Below, one piece after another: positions 1-6,930 of a stretch of DNA of 17,542 nucleotides. A program made the position numbers and the translations under genes. The stretch is taken from contig JAICUZ010000023.1 in the NCBI GenBank assembly GCA_025935595.1, positions 1-17,542 on the forward strand, written 5' to 3'. Within the stretch, counting starts at the first letter, position 1. The number at the start of each line of letters is the position of its first letter. The stretch comes from Burkholderiales bacterium (GTDB lineage Bacteria; Actinomycetota; Thermoleophilia; Gaiellales; Gaiellaceae). The notes under the pieces were generated by a model. It worked only from the letters and a program-made list of their open reading frames with translations, was not told the origin of the DNA and made no database searches.

Positions 1-286
1 CGCGATCGCCGACTGGCCGATCCTGAACGCGCTCGTCAACGTCGCCGCCGGCGCGAACTGGGTCAGCGTGCACCACGGCGGCGGTGTCGGGATCGGAAAC
101 TCGATCCATGCGGGCATGGTCGTCGTCGCCGACGGCACCGATGAGGCCGCGGAACGTCTCGAGCGAGTCCTCACGTCTGACCCCGGCATGGGCGTCGTGC
201 GGCACCTCGACGCCGGCTATCCGGAGGCAGAGGCCGCCGCGCGCGAGCACGGTCTCTCGACGCCGATGTTCGACGCCTCGAGCTGA
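1..286 (+). CDS. hutU: Urocanate hydratase, C-terminal part (5' end outside window)
   Basis: Urocanate hydratase (urocanase) converts urocanate to 4-imidazolone-5-propionate, the second step of histidine breakdown, in the cytoplasm with tightly bound NAD+. Only the last 94 or so residues are visible; the reading frame is open from base 2 and stops with TGA at 284-286. The segment VSVHHGGGVGIGNSIHAG followed by VVADGTDEAAERLERVLTSD is characteristic of the urocanase C-terminal region. The next gene, hutI, begins two bases after the stop, so the two are almost certainly co-transcribed and act consecutively. The upstream start and any hutH or hutF gene are not in the window. Identification rests on strong recognition of conserved family segments. 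Confidence 0.95.
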   Translation, partial: AIADWPILNALVNVAAGANWVSVHHGGGVGIGNSIHAGMVVVADGTDEAAERLERVLTSDPGMGVVRHLDAGYPEAEAAAREHGLSTPMFDASS

Positions 287-288
287 CG

Positions 289-1506
289 GTGGCCGCGCTG
301 CTCCTCCGCGACCTCGCCCAGGTCGCGACGCCCGCGGCGGACGCGGGGCAGGTCGCGCGCGGCCGAGACCTCCGGGCGGTCGACGTGATCGAAGACGCCT
401 ACATCCTCTGCCGCGGCGAGACGATCGCGGCGGTCGGGCGGATGCGCGATCTCGAGCCGCTCGACGGCGACATCGAGGAGATCGACTGCGCGGGCCGGAG
501 CGCCGTGCCGGGGCTCGTCGACTGCCACACGCATCCGGCGTTCGGCGGCGACCGCGTCGGCGAGTTCTCGCTGCGCGCCGGCGGCGCGAGCTACGAGGAG
601 CTGCACGCGGCCGGCGGCGGCATCCTCTCCACCGTCGCGGCGACGCGCGCGCTCTCGCCCGATGCGCTGCTCGAGCGCGTCACGGAGCATGCGGAGTGGA
701 TGCTCGCGCACGGAACGACGACGTGGGAGGGCAAGTCCGGCTACGGGCTCGACCACGACACCGAGCTCGCCTCGCTGAAGGCGGTTCGGGTCGCCGGCGG
801 CTCGCCGACCTGGCTCGGCGCCCATTCGGTGCCTCCGGAGCACCCCGACGCCGATGCCTACCTCGACTTCGTCCTCGCCGACGTCCTGCCGGAGGCGGCG
901 CAGCTCGCCGACGCCGCCGACGTCTTCCTCGAGCGCGGCGCGTTCGACGCTCCTCGGGCACGCCGCTACCTGGAGGCGTGTGCCGCGGCCGGGCTCGCGC
1001 TTCGACTGCACGGTGACCAGTTCACGGAGAGCGGCGCGGTTCCGCTCGCGATCGATCTCGGCGCACGCAGCATCGACCACCTCGAAGCGACGGGCGCGAT
1101 CGGCGTCCAGGAGCTCGGCTACAGCGACGTGATCGCGGTGCTGCTGCCCGCGAGCGCGCTGTTCCTCGACCGGCCCATGCCGCCGGGTCGCGCGCTCGCC
1201 GACGCGGGAGCGGCGATCGCGCTCGCGACGGACTTCAATCCAGGCAGCTCGTTCACGACGAGCCTGCCGCTGATCGCGTCACTCGCGTGCACCCAGCTGC
1301 ATCTCGCGCCCGAGGAAGCGCTCGTCGCGATGACGCTCAACGCCGCGCACGTCGTCGGTGCCGCCGACCGTGGTCGCCTGGCGCCGGGAATGCGCGCCGA
1401 CGTGACGCTGCTCGACGCCCCCGACTGGCGGTACCTCGCCTACCACCTCGCCGGTGACCTCGTCTCGACCGTCGTTCGCGCGGGAGCGACGGCGTACCGG
1501 CGCTAA
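289..1506 (+). CDS. hutI: Imidazolonepropionase
   Basis: Hydrolyses 4-imidazolone-5-propionate to N-formimino-L-glutamate, the third step of histidine degradation; a cytoplasmic metal-dependent amidohydrolase. The 405 residues match the usual family length. The HxH metal pair is in VDCHTH (His80, His82). Other family marks are the glycine-rich GGGILSTV, the EGKSGYGL segment, His241 in LHGDQF, His264 in IDHLEA and the catalytic Asp315 in ATDFNPGSS. The C-terminus returns to the small beta-sandwich typical of amidohydrolases (GRLAPGMRADVTLLDAP). The GTG start at 289 is chosen because it lies two bases after the hutU stop and gives the expected N-terminus. Its TAA stop also forms the first half of a possible -10 box for the next gene. 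Confidence 0.96.
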   Translation: MAALLLRDLAQVATPAADAGQVARGRDLRAVDVIEDAYILCRGETIAAVGRMRDLEPLDGDIEEIDCAGRSAVPGLVDCHTHPAFGGDRVGEFSLRAGGASYEELHAAGGGILSTVAATRALSPDALLERVTEHAEWMLAHGTTTWEGKSGYGLDHDTELASLKAVRVAGGSPTWLGAHSVPPEHPDADAYLDFVLADVLPEAAQLADAADVFLERGAFDAPRARRYLEACAAAGLALRLHGDQFTESGAVPLAIDLGARSIDHLEATGAIGVQELGYSDVIAVLLPASALFLDRPMPPGRALADAGAAIALATDFNPGSSFTTSLPLIASLACTQLHLAPEEALVAMTLNAAHVVGAADRGRLAPGMRADVTLLDAPDWRYLAYHLAGDLVSTVVRAGATAYRR

Positions 1507-1509
1507 CCT
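1504..1509 (+). promoter_or_regulatory. Possible leaderless -10 box (TAACCT)
   Basis: TAACCT lies eight bases before the ATG at 1518; its first three bases are the hutI stop codon. No Shine-Dalgarno sequence separates it from the start, as expected for a leaderless transcript. The call rests on the same pattern recurring before other genes in this window; no convincing -35 is seen. Confidence 0.4.
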
Positions 1510-1517
1510 GGTCGCGA

Positions 1518-1922
1518 ATGTCGAACCGGAAACAGCGCCGCCGCAGGTCGAAAGATCTCAGGCACGACGTCCGCGTCTACGAGGTCGACGAGGAAGGGAA
1601 CGAGGTCCCTATCTCCGAGCTGCGCGCCCAGGAAGACCGAACCGCCAAGCCGAAGGCGAAGGCCGCACAGAAGGGCAGCTCTCGGTCCGGGCGCGTCGCC
1701 CGCCCGGCGGAACCGCCGTCGTGGGACCGGGCGTTCAAGCGCGGCGGGATGATGGGCGTCCTGATGATCGTCGTCCTCTACTTCTTGCAGGGGCCGATCG
1801 GCAGCGCGTTCGGGATCGTCTACGGCGCGATGTTCGTGCCGCTGACCTACTGGCTCGACCGCACGAAGTACCGGATGGACATGAAGCGTGCGGGGCAGCC
1901 CGCCGGCGCGAAGAAGCGTTAA
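1518..1922 (+). CDS. Small two-helix membrane protein of unknown function
   Basis: I do not recognise a named family. The 134-residue protein starts with a very basic stretch (SNRKQRRRRSKD), then an acidic segment containing YEVDEEGNEVP, a Lys/Ala/Arg-rich linker, and two adjacent hydrophobic segments at roughly residues 75-90 (GVLMIVVLYFLQGPIG) and 92-107 (FGIVYGAMFVPLTYWL). The C-terminus is basic again (KRAGQPAGAKKR). This suggests a small inner-membrane protein with both ends in the cytoplasm. Charged ends of this kind could contact RNA, ribosomes or phospholipid, but nothing shows which. The ATG at 1518 follows hutI by eleven bases. Its stop codon overlaps the stop of the convergent cupin gene by four bases. 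Confidence 0.8.
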   Translation: MSNRKQRRRRSKDLRHDVRVYEVDEEGNEVPISELRAQEDRTAKPKAKAAQKGSSRSGRVARPAEPPSWDRAFKRGGMMGVLMIVVLYFLQGPIGSAFGIVYGAMFVPLTYWLDRTKYRMDMKRAGQPAGAKKR

Positions 1923-2254
1923 CCCTCGCCGGGCGAGTAATGCCCCTCAGCGGGCCACGGCGCGAGGAGCAGGAGCACCCTCGCGCCTTTCTCGCTGCGC
2001 ACCGTGTGCCGTTCGCCCGGGTCGAACCGCATGAGCGTTCCCGGCCCGCCGGCGGCGGTGTCGCCGCTGCCTGCGAACTCGACCTCGCCCTCGATCACGG
2101 TCAGCCAGGCGTTCTCCTTCACCTGGTGCTCGCCGAGCTCCTGGCCCGGCTGGAGCACGATCAGCACGGCGCGGGCGCCGTCGTCCGAGTGCAGGACGAT
2201 CGGGTCGCGGGTCCCGTTCGGCGCGGTCGGCGAGTGGAGATCCCAGCGCTGCAC
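1919..2254 (-). CDS. Small single-domain cupin protein
   Basis: A 111-residue protein with one cupin beta-barrel. Motif 1 is recognisable around PGQELGEHQVKENAWLTVIE and motif 2 in FDPGERHTV. In motif 1 the usual HxH is HxV (His43 kept, the second His replaced by Val), so at most two or three of the four typical metal ligands are present. Substrate unknown; stand-alone cupins of this size include isomerases, dioxygenase-like proteins and small-molecule-binding proteins. The GTG at 2254 is chosen because it lies just downstream of a TACGCT box on the minus strand and the cupin fold starts soon after. The open frame extends further upstream, but only into the antisense of the neighbouring hydrolase. 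Convergent with the 1518-1922 gene, sharing four bases at the stops. Confidence 0.8.
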   Translation of the reverse strand: MQRWDLHSPTAPNGTRDPIVLHSDDGARAVLIVLQPGQELGEHQVKENAWLTVIEGEVEFAGSGDTAAGGPGTLMRFDPGERHTVRSEKGARVLLLLAPWPAEGHYSPGEG

Positions 2255-2260
2255 GGCGGA

Positions 2261-2266
2261 AGCGTA
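2261..2266 (-). promoter_or_regulatory. Possible leaderless -10 box for the cupin gene (TACGCT)
   Basis: Read on the minus strand, TACGCT is followed by TCCGCC and then the GTG start at 2254, very like the sequences before 8378 and 9968. It overlaps the 8-base palindrome CGTATACG (2263-2270) in the middle of the divergent region. Confidence 0.35.
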
Positions 2267-2272
2267 TACGCC

Positions 2273-2278
2273 TACACT
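2273..2278 (+). promoter_or_regulatory. Possible -10 box for the hydrolase-hisS-aspS run (TACACT)
   Basis: TACACT lies twelve bases before the ATG at 2291, in the 36-base gap shared with the divergent cupin gene. It would drive the whole plus-strand run beginning with the metallo-beta-lactamase-fold gene. No clear -35 is seen, so this is tentative. Confidence 0.35.
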
Positions 2279-2290
2279 CAACCGCTCTTC

Positions 2291-2929
2291 ATGCCTCTGG
2301 TCGTCGACAGCTTCGTGATGGGACCGTTCCAGTCGAACTGCTACGTCGTCCGCTCCGAGCGGGGCGCAGCGGAGGCGGCGGTGATCGACCCGGGCGACGA
2401 TCCGACGCCGCTGCGGCTCGAGCTCGCAGGCATGGGCGCGCGGACGGCTGCGATCCTCGTGACGCACACCGATGTCGATCACATCGGCGGCGTCGCGGCT
2501 CTTGCCGAAGGCGCCGGCGTCGACGTCTGGGCGCCGAGTGGTGAAGTCGACGCCCTGAGGAACGGTGAGACCCGCGGCGGGATGCGCGTTCTCCCGCACG
2601 ACCCGGAGCACGTCGTCAGCGGCGGCGACGAGGTCTTCGTCGCCGGAATCACCTTCGACGTCGTCGACGTACCCGGCCATAGCGCCGGCCACATCGCGTT
2701 CCACGCCGACGGGCATCTCTTCTCCGGCGACCTGCTCTTCGCGGGGTCGGTCGGCCGCGTCGACCTTCCCGGCGGGGACTGGGACACACTGCTCGCGTCT
2801 GTGCGCGCACTCCTCGACCGCTTCCCCGGCGACACGGTCGTGCATCCGGGCCATGGCCCCGCGACGACGCTCGAGCGCGAGCTGCAGACGAACCCGTTCC
2901 TGCGCGACCTCCGCGCCGAGAGCAGCTGA
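2291..2929 (+). CDS. Metallo-beta-lactamase-fold hydrolase (glyoxalase II-like)
   Basis: A 212-residue cytoplasmic hydrolase of the glyoxalase II/YqgX-like group. The N-terminus (VDSFVMGPFQSNCYVV) and the later ligands are typical: His130 in PGHSAGH, Asp147 in SGDLLF and His188 in HPGHG, followed by the usual ERELQTNPFL end. The first metal motif is unusual: it reads HTDVDH (59-64), so the second His of the canonical HxHxDH is Asp61. The actual substrate is unknown; glyoxalase II-like thioester hydrolysis is only a family guess. Its stop shares one base with the hisS start, and a gene of this family sits beside hisS in other actinobacteria (Rv2581c/hisS in Mycobacterium tuberculosis, from memory). 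Confidence 0.88.
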   Translation: MPLVVDSFVMGPFQSNCYVVRSERGAAEAAVIDPGDDPTPLRLELAGMGARTAAILVTHTDVDHIGGVAALAEGAGVDVWAPSGEVDALRNGETRGGMRVLPHDPEHVVSGGDEVFVAGITFDVVDVPGHSAGHIAFHADGHLFSGDLLFAGSVGRVDLPGGDWDTLLASVRALLDRFPGDTVVHPGHGPATTLERELQTNPFLRDLRAESS

Positions 2930-4161
2930 TGGCGGAGTCGTTCCAGGCGCCGCGAGGGACGCACGATGTCCTGCCTGCCGACGCGAACTGGTGGGGCCTT
3001 CTTGCGCGCATCGAGGAGACGCTCCGCCGGTACGGCTGGAGGCGCATCCAGACGCCGGGGTTCGAGGAGACGGGACTGTTCGCGCGCACCTCGGGTGACG
3101 CGTCCGACGTGGTGCACAAGGAGATGTACACCTTCGACGACCGCAGCGGCCGGTCGCTCACGCTTCGTCCCGAAGGCACCGCGCCGATCGCACGCGCCTA
3201 CGTCGAGCACGGGCTGCACCGTGAGCCGCAACCGGTGAAGGCCTACACCGTCGCACCGATGTATCGCTACGGCCGCCCCGGCCGCGGCCGCTACCGGGAG
3301 CACTACCAGGTGTCCGTCGAGGCGATCGGGAGCCCGGGTCCCGCGATCGACGCAGAGGTGATCGAGGTGTACGCCGAGATCCTCCGCGGACTCGGAGTCA
3401 CCCGGTGGGAGCTGCGCCTCAACTCGATCGGTGACGCGGCATGCCGTCCCGCGTACGTCGAACGGCTCGACGAGTGGCTCGACGCGCACATCGACGTCCT
3501 CGGCGAGGAAGCGCTGCACAAGCGCGCGACGAGCCCGTTGCAGGTGTTCGACGTGAAGGACCCCGCGTTGCGCAAAGCGCTCGACGACGCCCCGAAGATC
3601 GGCGAATCGCTCTGCGACGACTGCCGTGCGCATTTCGCCGAGGTGCGCTCGCGGCTCGACCGACTCGGCGTTCCGTATGTCCTCGATCCGGCGCTCGTGC
3701 GCGGGCTCGACTACTACACGCGCACCACGTTCGAGTTCACCGGCCCGGAGGAGAACGCCAACTCCGTGATCTGCGGCGGTGGGCGATACGACGGTCTCGT
3801 CGAGCAGATCGGTGGGCCGGCGACGCCCGGCATCGGGTTCGGCGCCGGCATCGAGCGGCTGCTGCTCGCGCTGGAGAACGAGAACGTCGTGCTCGAGCCG
3901 GTGCCGCTCGACGTGTTCGTCGTCGTCGACGGTGCGGAGCCTTTCGCAGCGCACGGGCTCCTGCAGGAGCTCCGCCGCGCCGGCTTCGCGGCCGACATGG
4001 ACTTCGCCGGTCGCTCGGTGAAGGGGCAGCTCACGCAGGGCGCACGGACCGGTGCGGCGACGCTCGTCGTTCTCGGCGCAGGCGACGCGACGATCCGTCG
4101 CGCCGGAACGTCCGATCAAACGGTCGGTCTCGGCAAGGTCGTCGCTACGCTCAAGGCGTGA
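2929..4161 (+). CDS. hisS: Histidine--tRNA ligase
   Basis: Class II aminoacyl-tRNA synthetase that charges tRNA(His) with histidine in the cytoplasm, acting as a homodimer. The 410 residues match the family. The N-terminus (FQAPRGTHDVLP) is the standard HisRS opening. Motif 2 begins with Arg80 in RPEGTAPIARAY. The histidine-specific HisA segment GLDYYTRTTFEF starts at Gly259, followed by GGGRYDGLVEQIGG and motif 3 in GIGFGAGIERLLLALE. The remainder is the anticodon-binding domain (VFVVVDG to the end). The ATG at 2929 overlaps the upstream hydrolase stop by one base, and the stop overlaps the aspS GTG by four (GTGA), indicating translational coupling. Confidence 0.97.
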   Translation: MAESFQAPRGTHDVLPADANWWGLLARIEETLRRYGWRRIQTPGFEETGLFARTSGDASDVVHKEMYTFDDRSGRSLTLRPEGTAPIARAYVEHGLHREPQPVKAYTVAPMYRYGRPGRGRYREHYQVSVEAIGSPGPAIDAEVIEVYAEILRGLGVTRWELRLNSIGDAACRPAYVERLDEWLDAHIDVLGEEALHKRATSPLQVFDVKDPALRKALDDAPKIGESLCDDCRAHFAEVRSRLDRLGVPYVLDPALVRGLDYYTRTTFEFTGPEENANSVICGGGRYDGLVEQIGGPATPGIGFGAGIERLLLALENENVVLEPVPLDVFVVVDGAEPFAAHGLLQELRRAGFAADMDFAGRSVKGQLTQGARTGAATLVVLGAGDATIRRAGTSDQTVGLGKVVATLKA

Positions 4162-5861
4162 GCTGGCGCGACATCCAGTGCGGAGCGCTACGCCCTGAGC
4201 ACGTCGGGCAACGCCTGACGGTCGCCGGCTGGGTGGACACCCGGCGCGACCACGGTGGGCTCGTCTTCGTCGACCTGCGCGACCACACGGGCAAGGTCCA
4301 ACTCGTTCTGAAGGAGTCGGAGGGCGGTCACGAGCTCCGCAACGAGTTCGTCGTCCAGGCAGTCGGCGAGGTCGCTGCGCGCGCACCGGACGCGGTCAAC
4401 CCGAACCTCGCGACGGGCGAAGTCGAGATCCAGGTCGAGAGCCTGCAGATCCTGTCGCGCTCGACCCCGCTGCCGTTCCAGATCGGCGACGACACGGTCG
4501 AGGAGACGACGCGGCTTCGCTACCGCTGGCTGGACATGCGCGGCGAGCGCATGCAGCGCAACCTGCGGATGTCGCACGCCGCCGTCGCCGGCATTCGCCG
4601 CACGATGGACGATCTCGGCTTCGTCGACATCTGGACGCCTGCGATGACGCGCGGCACGCCGGAAGGGGCGCGCGACTTTCTCGTTCCGGTCCGGCTGCAG
4701 CCCGGCAGGTTCTTCGCCCTCGCGCAGTCGCCGCAGCTCTTCAAGCAGCTCTGCATGATCGGCGGGTTCGATCGCTACTACCAGATCGCCACCTGCTTCC
4801 GTGACGAGGACTTGCGCGCCGACCGGCAGTTCGAGTTCCGCCAGCTCGACCTCGAGATGGCGTTCGTCGAACGCGAAGAAGTGCTCGACGTGATGGAAGC
4901 CGCGGTCGTCGGTGCGTTCGAAGCAGTCGGCAAGTCCGCGCCCGCGCGGCCGTTCCCACGCATCTCATATGACGAGGCGATGTCGAAGTACGGCAGCGAC
5001 AAGCCCGACCTCCGGTTCGGGATGGAGATCGAGGACGCGACCGCCGCGACCCGCGGCTCCGAGTTCGGCGTCTTCGCGAACGCACCGTGCGTTCGGTACA
5101 TCGTTGTCCCGAAGACGTTCTCCCGGGCGGAGCACGAGCGGCTCGTCGCACTGACGAAGGAGTGGGGGGCGAAGGGCCTTGCGCTGCTCTCGCAGGTCGC
5201 GAAGTTCCTCTCGGAACAGGAGCTCGAAGCGTTCGGCGTCCCCGACGGCTCGTCCGCACTGTGCGTCGCCGACGAGGAAGAGGTGGCCGCGCACGTGCTC
5301 GGCCTGCTTCGCTTGCACCTGGCGCGCGAGCTCGACCTGATCCCGGACATCGACGTCTTCCACTGGGTCTTCGACTTCCCCCTCTTCGAGAAGGACGACG
5401 AGTACGGCGGTTGGACGTTCATGCACCACGCTTTCACGGCTCCCGTCAAAGGCTCGGAGGTCTGGGACCCGAGCAATCCGGGCGACGTCCGTGGGCAGCA
5501 CTACGACCTCGTCTGGAACGGCTGGGAGCTCGGCTCGGGCTCGATCCGGATTCACGACGTCGACGTGCAGGAGCGCGTCTTCAAGACGATGGGCATGACC
5601 GACGACGAGGCGAAGTCGAAGTTCGGCTTCCTGCTCGACGCGCTCGCGATGGGGGCGCCGCCGCACGGCGGGTTCGCGATGGGGATCGAGCGGTTCGTCG
5701 CGCTCCTCGCCGGCGAGCCCGACATCCGCCAGATCGTCGCGTTCCCGAAAGTGTCGAGCGGCACCGACCCGCTCACGGGCGCACCCACGCCGATGCCGGA
5801 CGGCGTGCTTGCCGAGAGCGGCATCCGGGCGCTTCCGCAGGAAGACCCGGCGAAGGCCTGA
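4158..5861 (+). CDS. aspS: Aspartate--tRNA ligase, bacterial type, probably non-discriminating
   Basis: Charges tRNA(Asp), and probably tRNA(Asn), with aspartate. The 567 residues contain, in order, an OB-fold anticodon-binding domain (about 1-105), the class II catalytic core, a GAD insertion (about 280-410) and the core's second half. Family marks are TPEGARDFLVP, AQSPQLFKQL and motif 2 beginning at Phe214 in FRDEDLRADRQ. The anticodon-binding loop reads RRDHGG with His32, the residue linked to relaxed tRNA specificity (Leu in E. coli AspRS, His in the non-discriminating Pseudomonas aeruginosa enzyme). Two near-invariant places differ: RQFEF instead of RQPEF in motif 2, and GIERF (Glu511) instead of GLDRL in motif 3. 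The GTG start overlaps the hisS stop by four bases. Confidence 0.96.
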   Translation: MSWRDIQCGALRPEHVGQRLTVAGWVDTRRDHGGLVFVDLRDHTGKVQLVLKESEGGHELRNEFVVQAVGEVAARAPDAVNPNLATGEVEIQVESLQILSRSTPLPFQIGDDTVEETTRLRYRWLDMRGERMQRNLRMSHAAVAGIRRTMDDLGFVDIWTPAMTRGTPEGARDFLVPVRLQPGRFFALAQSPQLFKQLCMIGGFDRYYQIATCFRDEDLRADRQFEFRQLDLEMAFVEREEVLDVMEAAVVGAFEAVGKSAPARPFPRISYDEAMSKYGSDKPDLRFGMEIEDATAATRGSEFGVFANAPCVRYIVVPKTFSRAEHERLVALTKEWGAKGLALLSQVAKFLSEQELEAFGVPDGSSALCVADEEEVAAHVLGLLRLHLARELDLIPDIDVFHWVFDFPLFEKDDEYGGWTFMHHAFTAPVKGSEVWDPSNPGDVRGQHYDLVWNGWELGSGSIRIHDVDVQERVFKTMGMTDDEAKSKFGFLLDALAMGAPPHGGFAMGIERFVALLAGEPDIRQIVAFPKVSSGTDPLTGAPTPMPDGVLAESGIRALPQEDPAKA

Positions 5862-5871
5862 ACTCGGCTTC

Positions 5872-6510
5872 ATGCCCGAGCGCCGCGGATCCCGGTTCGT
5901 CGTCGAGGCCCTTTTCTTGTCTGCGCTGACGGTCGCGCTCGCGCTCGCGCACCTGGACGCGCTCGAGATCGTCGGCGCGATGGCGCTCGGCTGGCTCGTC
6001 GTCGCCGCGATCGAATGGACGGCCTGGCGCGGCGAGCCGCATTACGGCGCCGGGCTGCCGCCGCGCTATTACCTCCCGCGTGTCGACCTGCCGCCGCCGC
6101 AACCGCTCGAGCAGGTCGTGCAGGGCTACCCCGACGCGGGACGGGACGACGCGCCGACCTGGATCGCGTCCGCATCGTTGCGTGCAGAGGTGCTCGGCGA
6201 ATGGCCCCTGTTCGGGCCGGTGCGGCAGGACGCGGAGGAAGACGAGGAGCCGATCTTCGCGACGGCGGCCGACGCCGATGCGGATCCGTGGACGATCGCG
6301 GCGATGCCTGCCGCTCCGGTCGGCGAGGAATCGGTCCCGCGACATCTGCCGGAGCGAAGCTCGCGGAACGCTCGCTACAGCTTCGATCCACTCGCAAGCG
6401 CTCCACCGGCGAGGAGGTTCGGGCGCCGTGGCGGCACCGACTCGGGCGTCGACGTGCCGGCGTGGCCGCGCGGCGACCGTCGGCTGCCCGGCACCGCGGC
6501 CGCCACGTGA
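5872..6510 (+). CDS. Membrane protein of unknown function with proline-rich tail
   Basis: Not a named family that I can place. The 212-residue product has two hydrophobic segments near the N-terminus (about 9-28, FVVEALFLSALTVALALAHL, and 33-47, VGAMALGWLVVAAIE), followed by a conserved-looking stretch EWTAWRGEPHYGAGLPPRYY and the proline-rich LPPPQPLEQ. The remainder is low-complexity: an acidic patch (QDAEEDEEP), Ala/Asp-rich sequence and an Arg/Gly-rich end, so it is probably a disordered cytoplasmic tail. The ATG at 5872 is ten bases after the aspS stop; an open frame extends upstream into aspS but has no reason to be used. The stop abuts the RlpA-like gene, so the two may work together, perhaps at the envelope; that is only a guess from position. 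Confidence 0.75.
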   Translation: MPERRGSRFVVEALFLSALTVALALAHLDALEIVGAMALGWLVVAAIEWTAWRGEPHYGAGLPPRYYLPRVDLPPPQPLEQVVQGYPDAGRDDAPTWIASASLRAEVLGEWPLFGPVRQDAEEDEEPIFATAADADADPWTIAAMPAAPVGEESVPRHLPERSSRNARYSFDPLASAPPARRFGRRGGTDSGVDVPAWPRGDRRLPGTAAAT

Positions 6511-6512
6511 GG

Positions 6513-6914
6513 ATGCGCCTCGCGACACGGGAGATCGCGCTCCTGGCGCTTGCTCTCCTCGGCGGCGCGATCGCGCTCGCGGTCACCGCCCAGACACGCC
6601 ATCACACGGCGAGCGGTCCGAAGCCTGTCGGCTCCTACGTCGCGCTCGCCGGTTCGAGCGGGCCGCAGGCGTTCGGCCGCAAGACGGCGTGCGGCGGCGT
6701 GATCACGAGCGCGACGGAAGGCGTCGCGCACCCGACGCTGCCGTGCGGCGTGCGCGTCTTCATCACCTTCCACGGTCACACCGTCCTGGTGCCGGTCGTC
6801 GACCGCGGCCCCTACACCCAGGGGCGTGAGTTCGACCTCACCGACGCGCTCGCACGACGCGTGGGGTTGCGCGGCGTGCAGGAGATCCGCTGGTCATATG
6901 CCGCGGCCGGTTGA
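6513..6914 (+). CDS. RlpA-like double-psi beta-barrel protein, exported or membrane-anchored
   Basis: A 133-residue protein with an N-terminal hydrophobic segment (about 8-25, REIALLALALLGGAIALAV) acting as signal peptide or anchor, then a double-psi beta-barrel resembling RlpA, the septal lytic transglycosylase family. Matching segments are FGRKTACGGVIT, VAHPTLPCGVRVF, VDRGPYTQGREFDLT and the closing VGLRGVQEIRWSY. The Asp of VDRGP is kept, but where RlpA normally has Glu (GxxTAxGE) this protein has Gly, so transglycosylase activity is doubtful. Two cysteines in the barrel (ACGG and PCG) could form a disulfide outside the cell. A GTG at 6507, overlapping the previous stop as GTGA, is an equally possible start and adds two residues. 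Confidence 0.8.
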   Translation: MRLATREIALLALALLGGAIALAVTAQTRHHTASGPKPVGSYVALAGSSGPQAFGRKTACGGVITSATEGVAHPTLPCGVRVFITFHGHTVLVPVVDRGPYTQGREFDLTDALARRVGLRGVQEIRWSYAAAG

Positions 6915-6930
6915 TGGGCTACGGTGCGAG

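Larger units (their letters stand above)
2255..2290. promoter_or_regulatory. Divergent promoter region between cupin and hydrolase genes
   Basis: This 36-base gap must hold promoters for both the minus-strand cupin gene and the plus-strand hisS run. It contains an 8-base palindrome, CGTATACG (2263-2270), with TA-rich boxes reading outwards on both strands. The palindrome could serve as a shared -10 core or as an operator; the sequence alone does not decide. Confidence 0.4.

Noticed and set aside
84..1080. Long arginine-rich open frames on both strands across hutU/hutI
   Set aside because: These are shadows of the GC-rich hut genes; the products are low-complexity and match no family.
2479..4386. 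A 635-codon minus-strand frame opposite the hydrolase, hisS and aspS
   Set aside because: It lies entirely antisense to three well-identified genes, and its product is Arg/Asp-rich without any domain.
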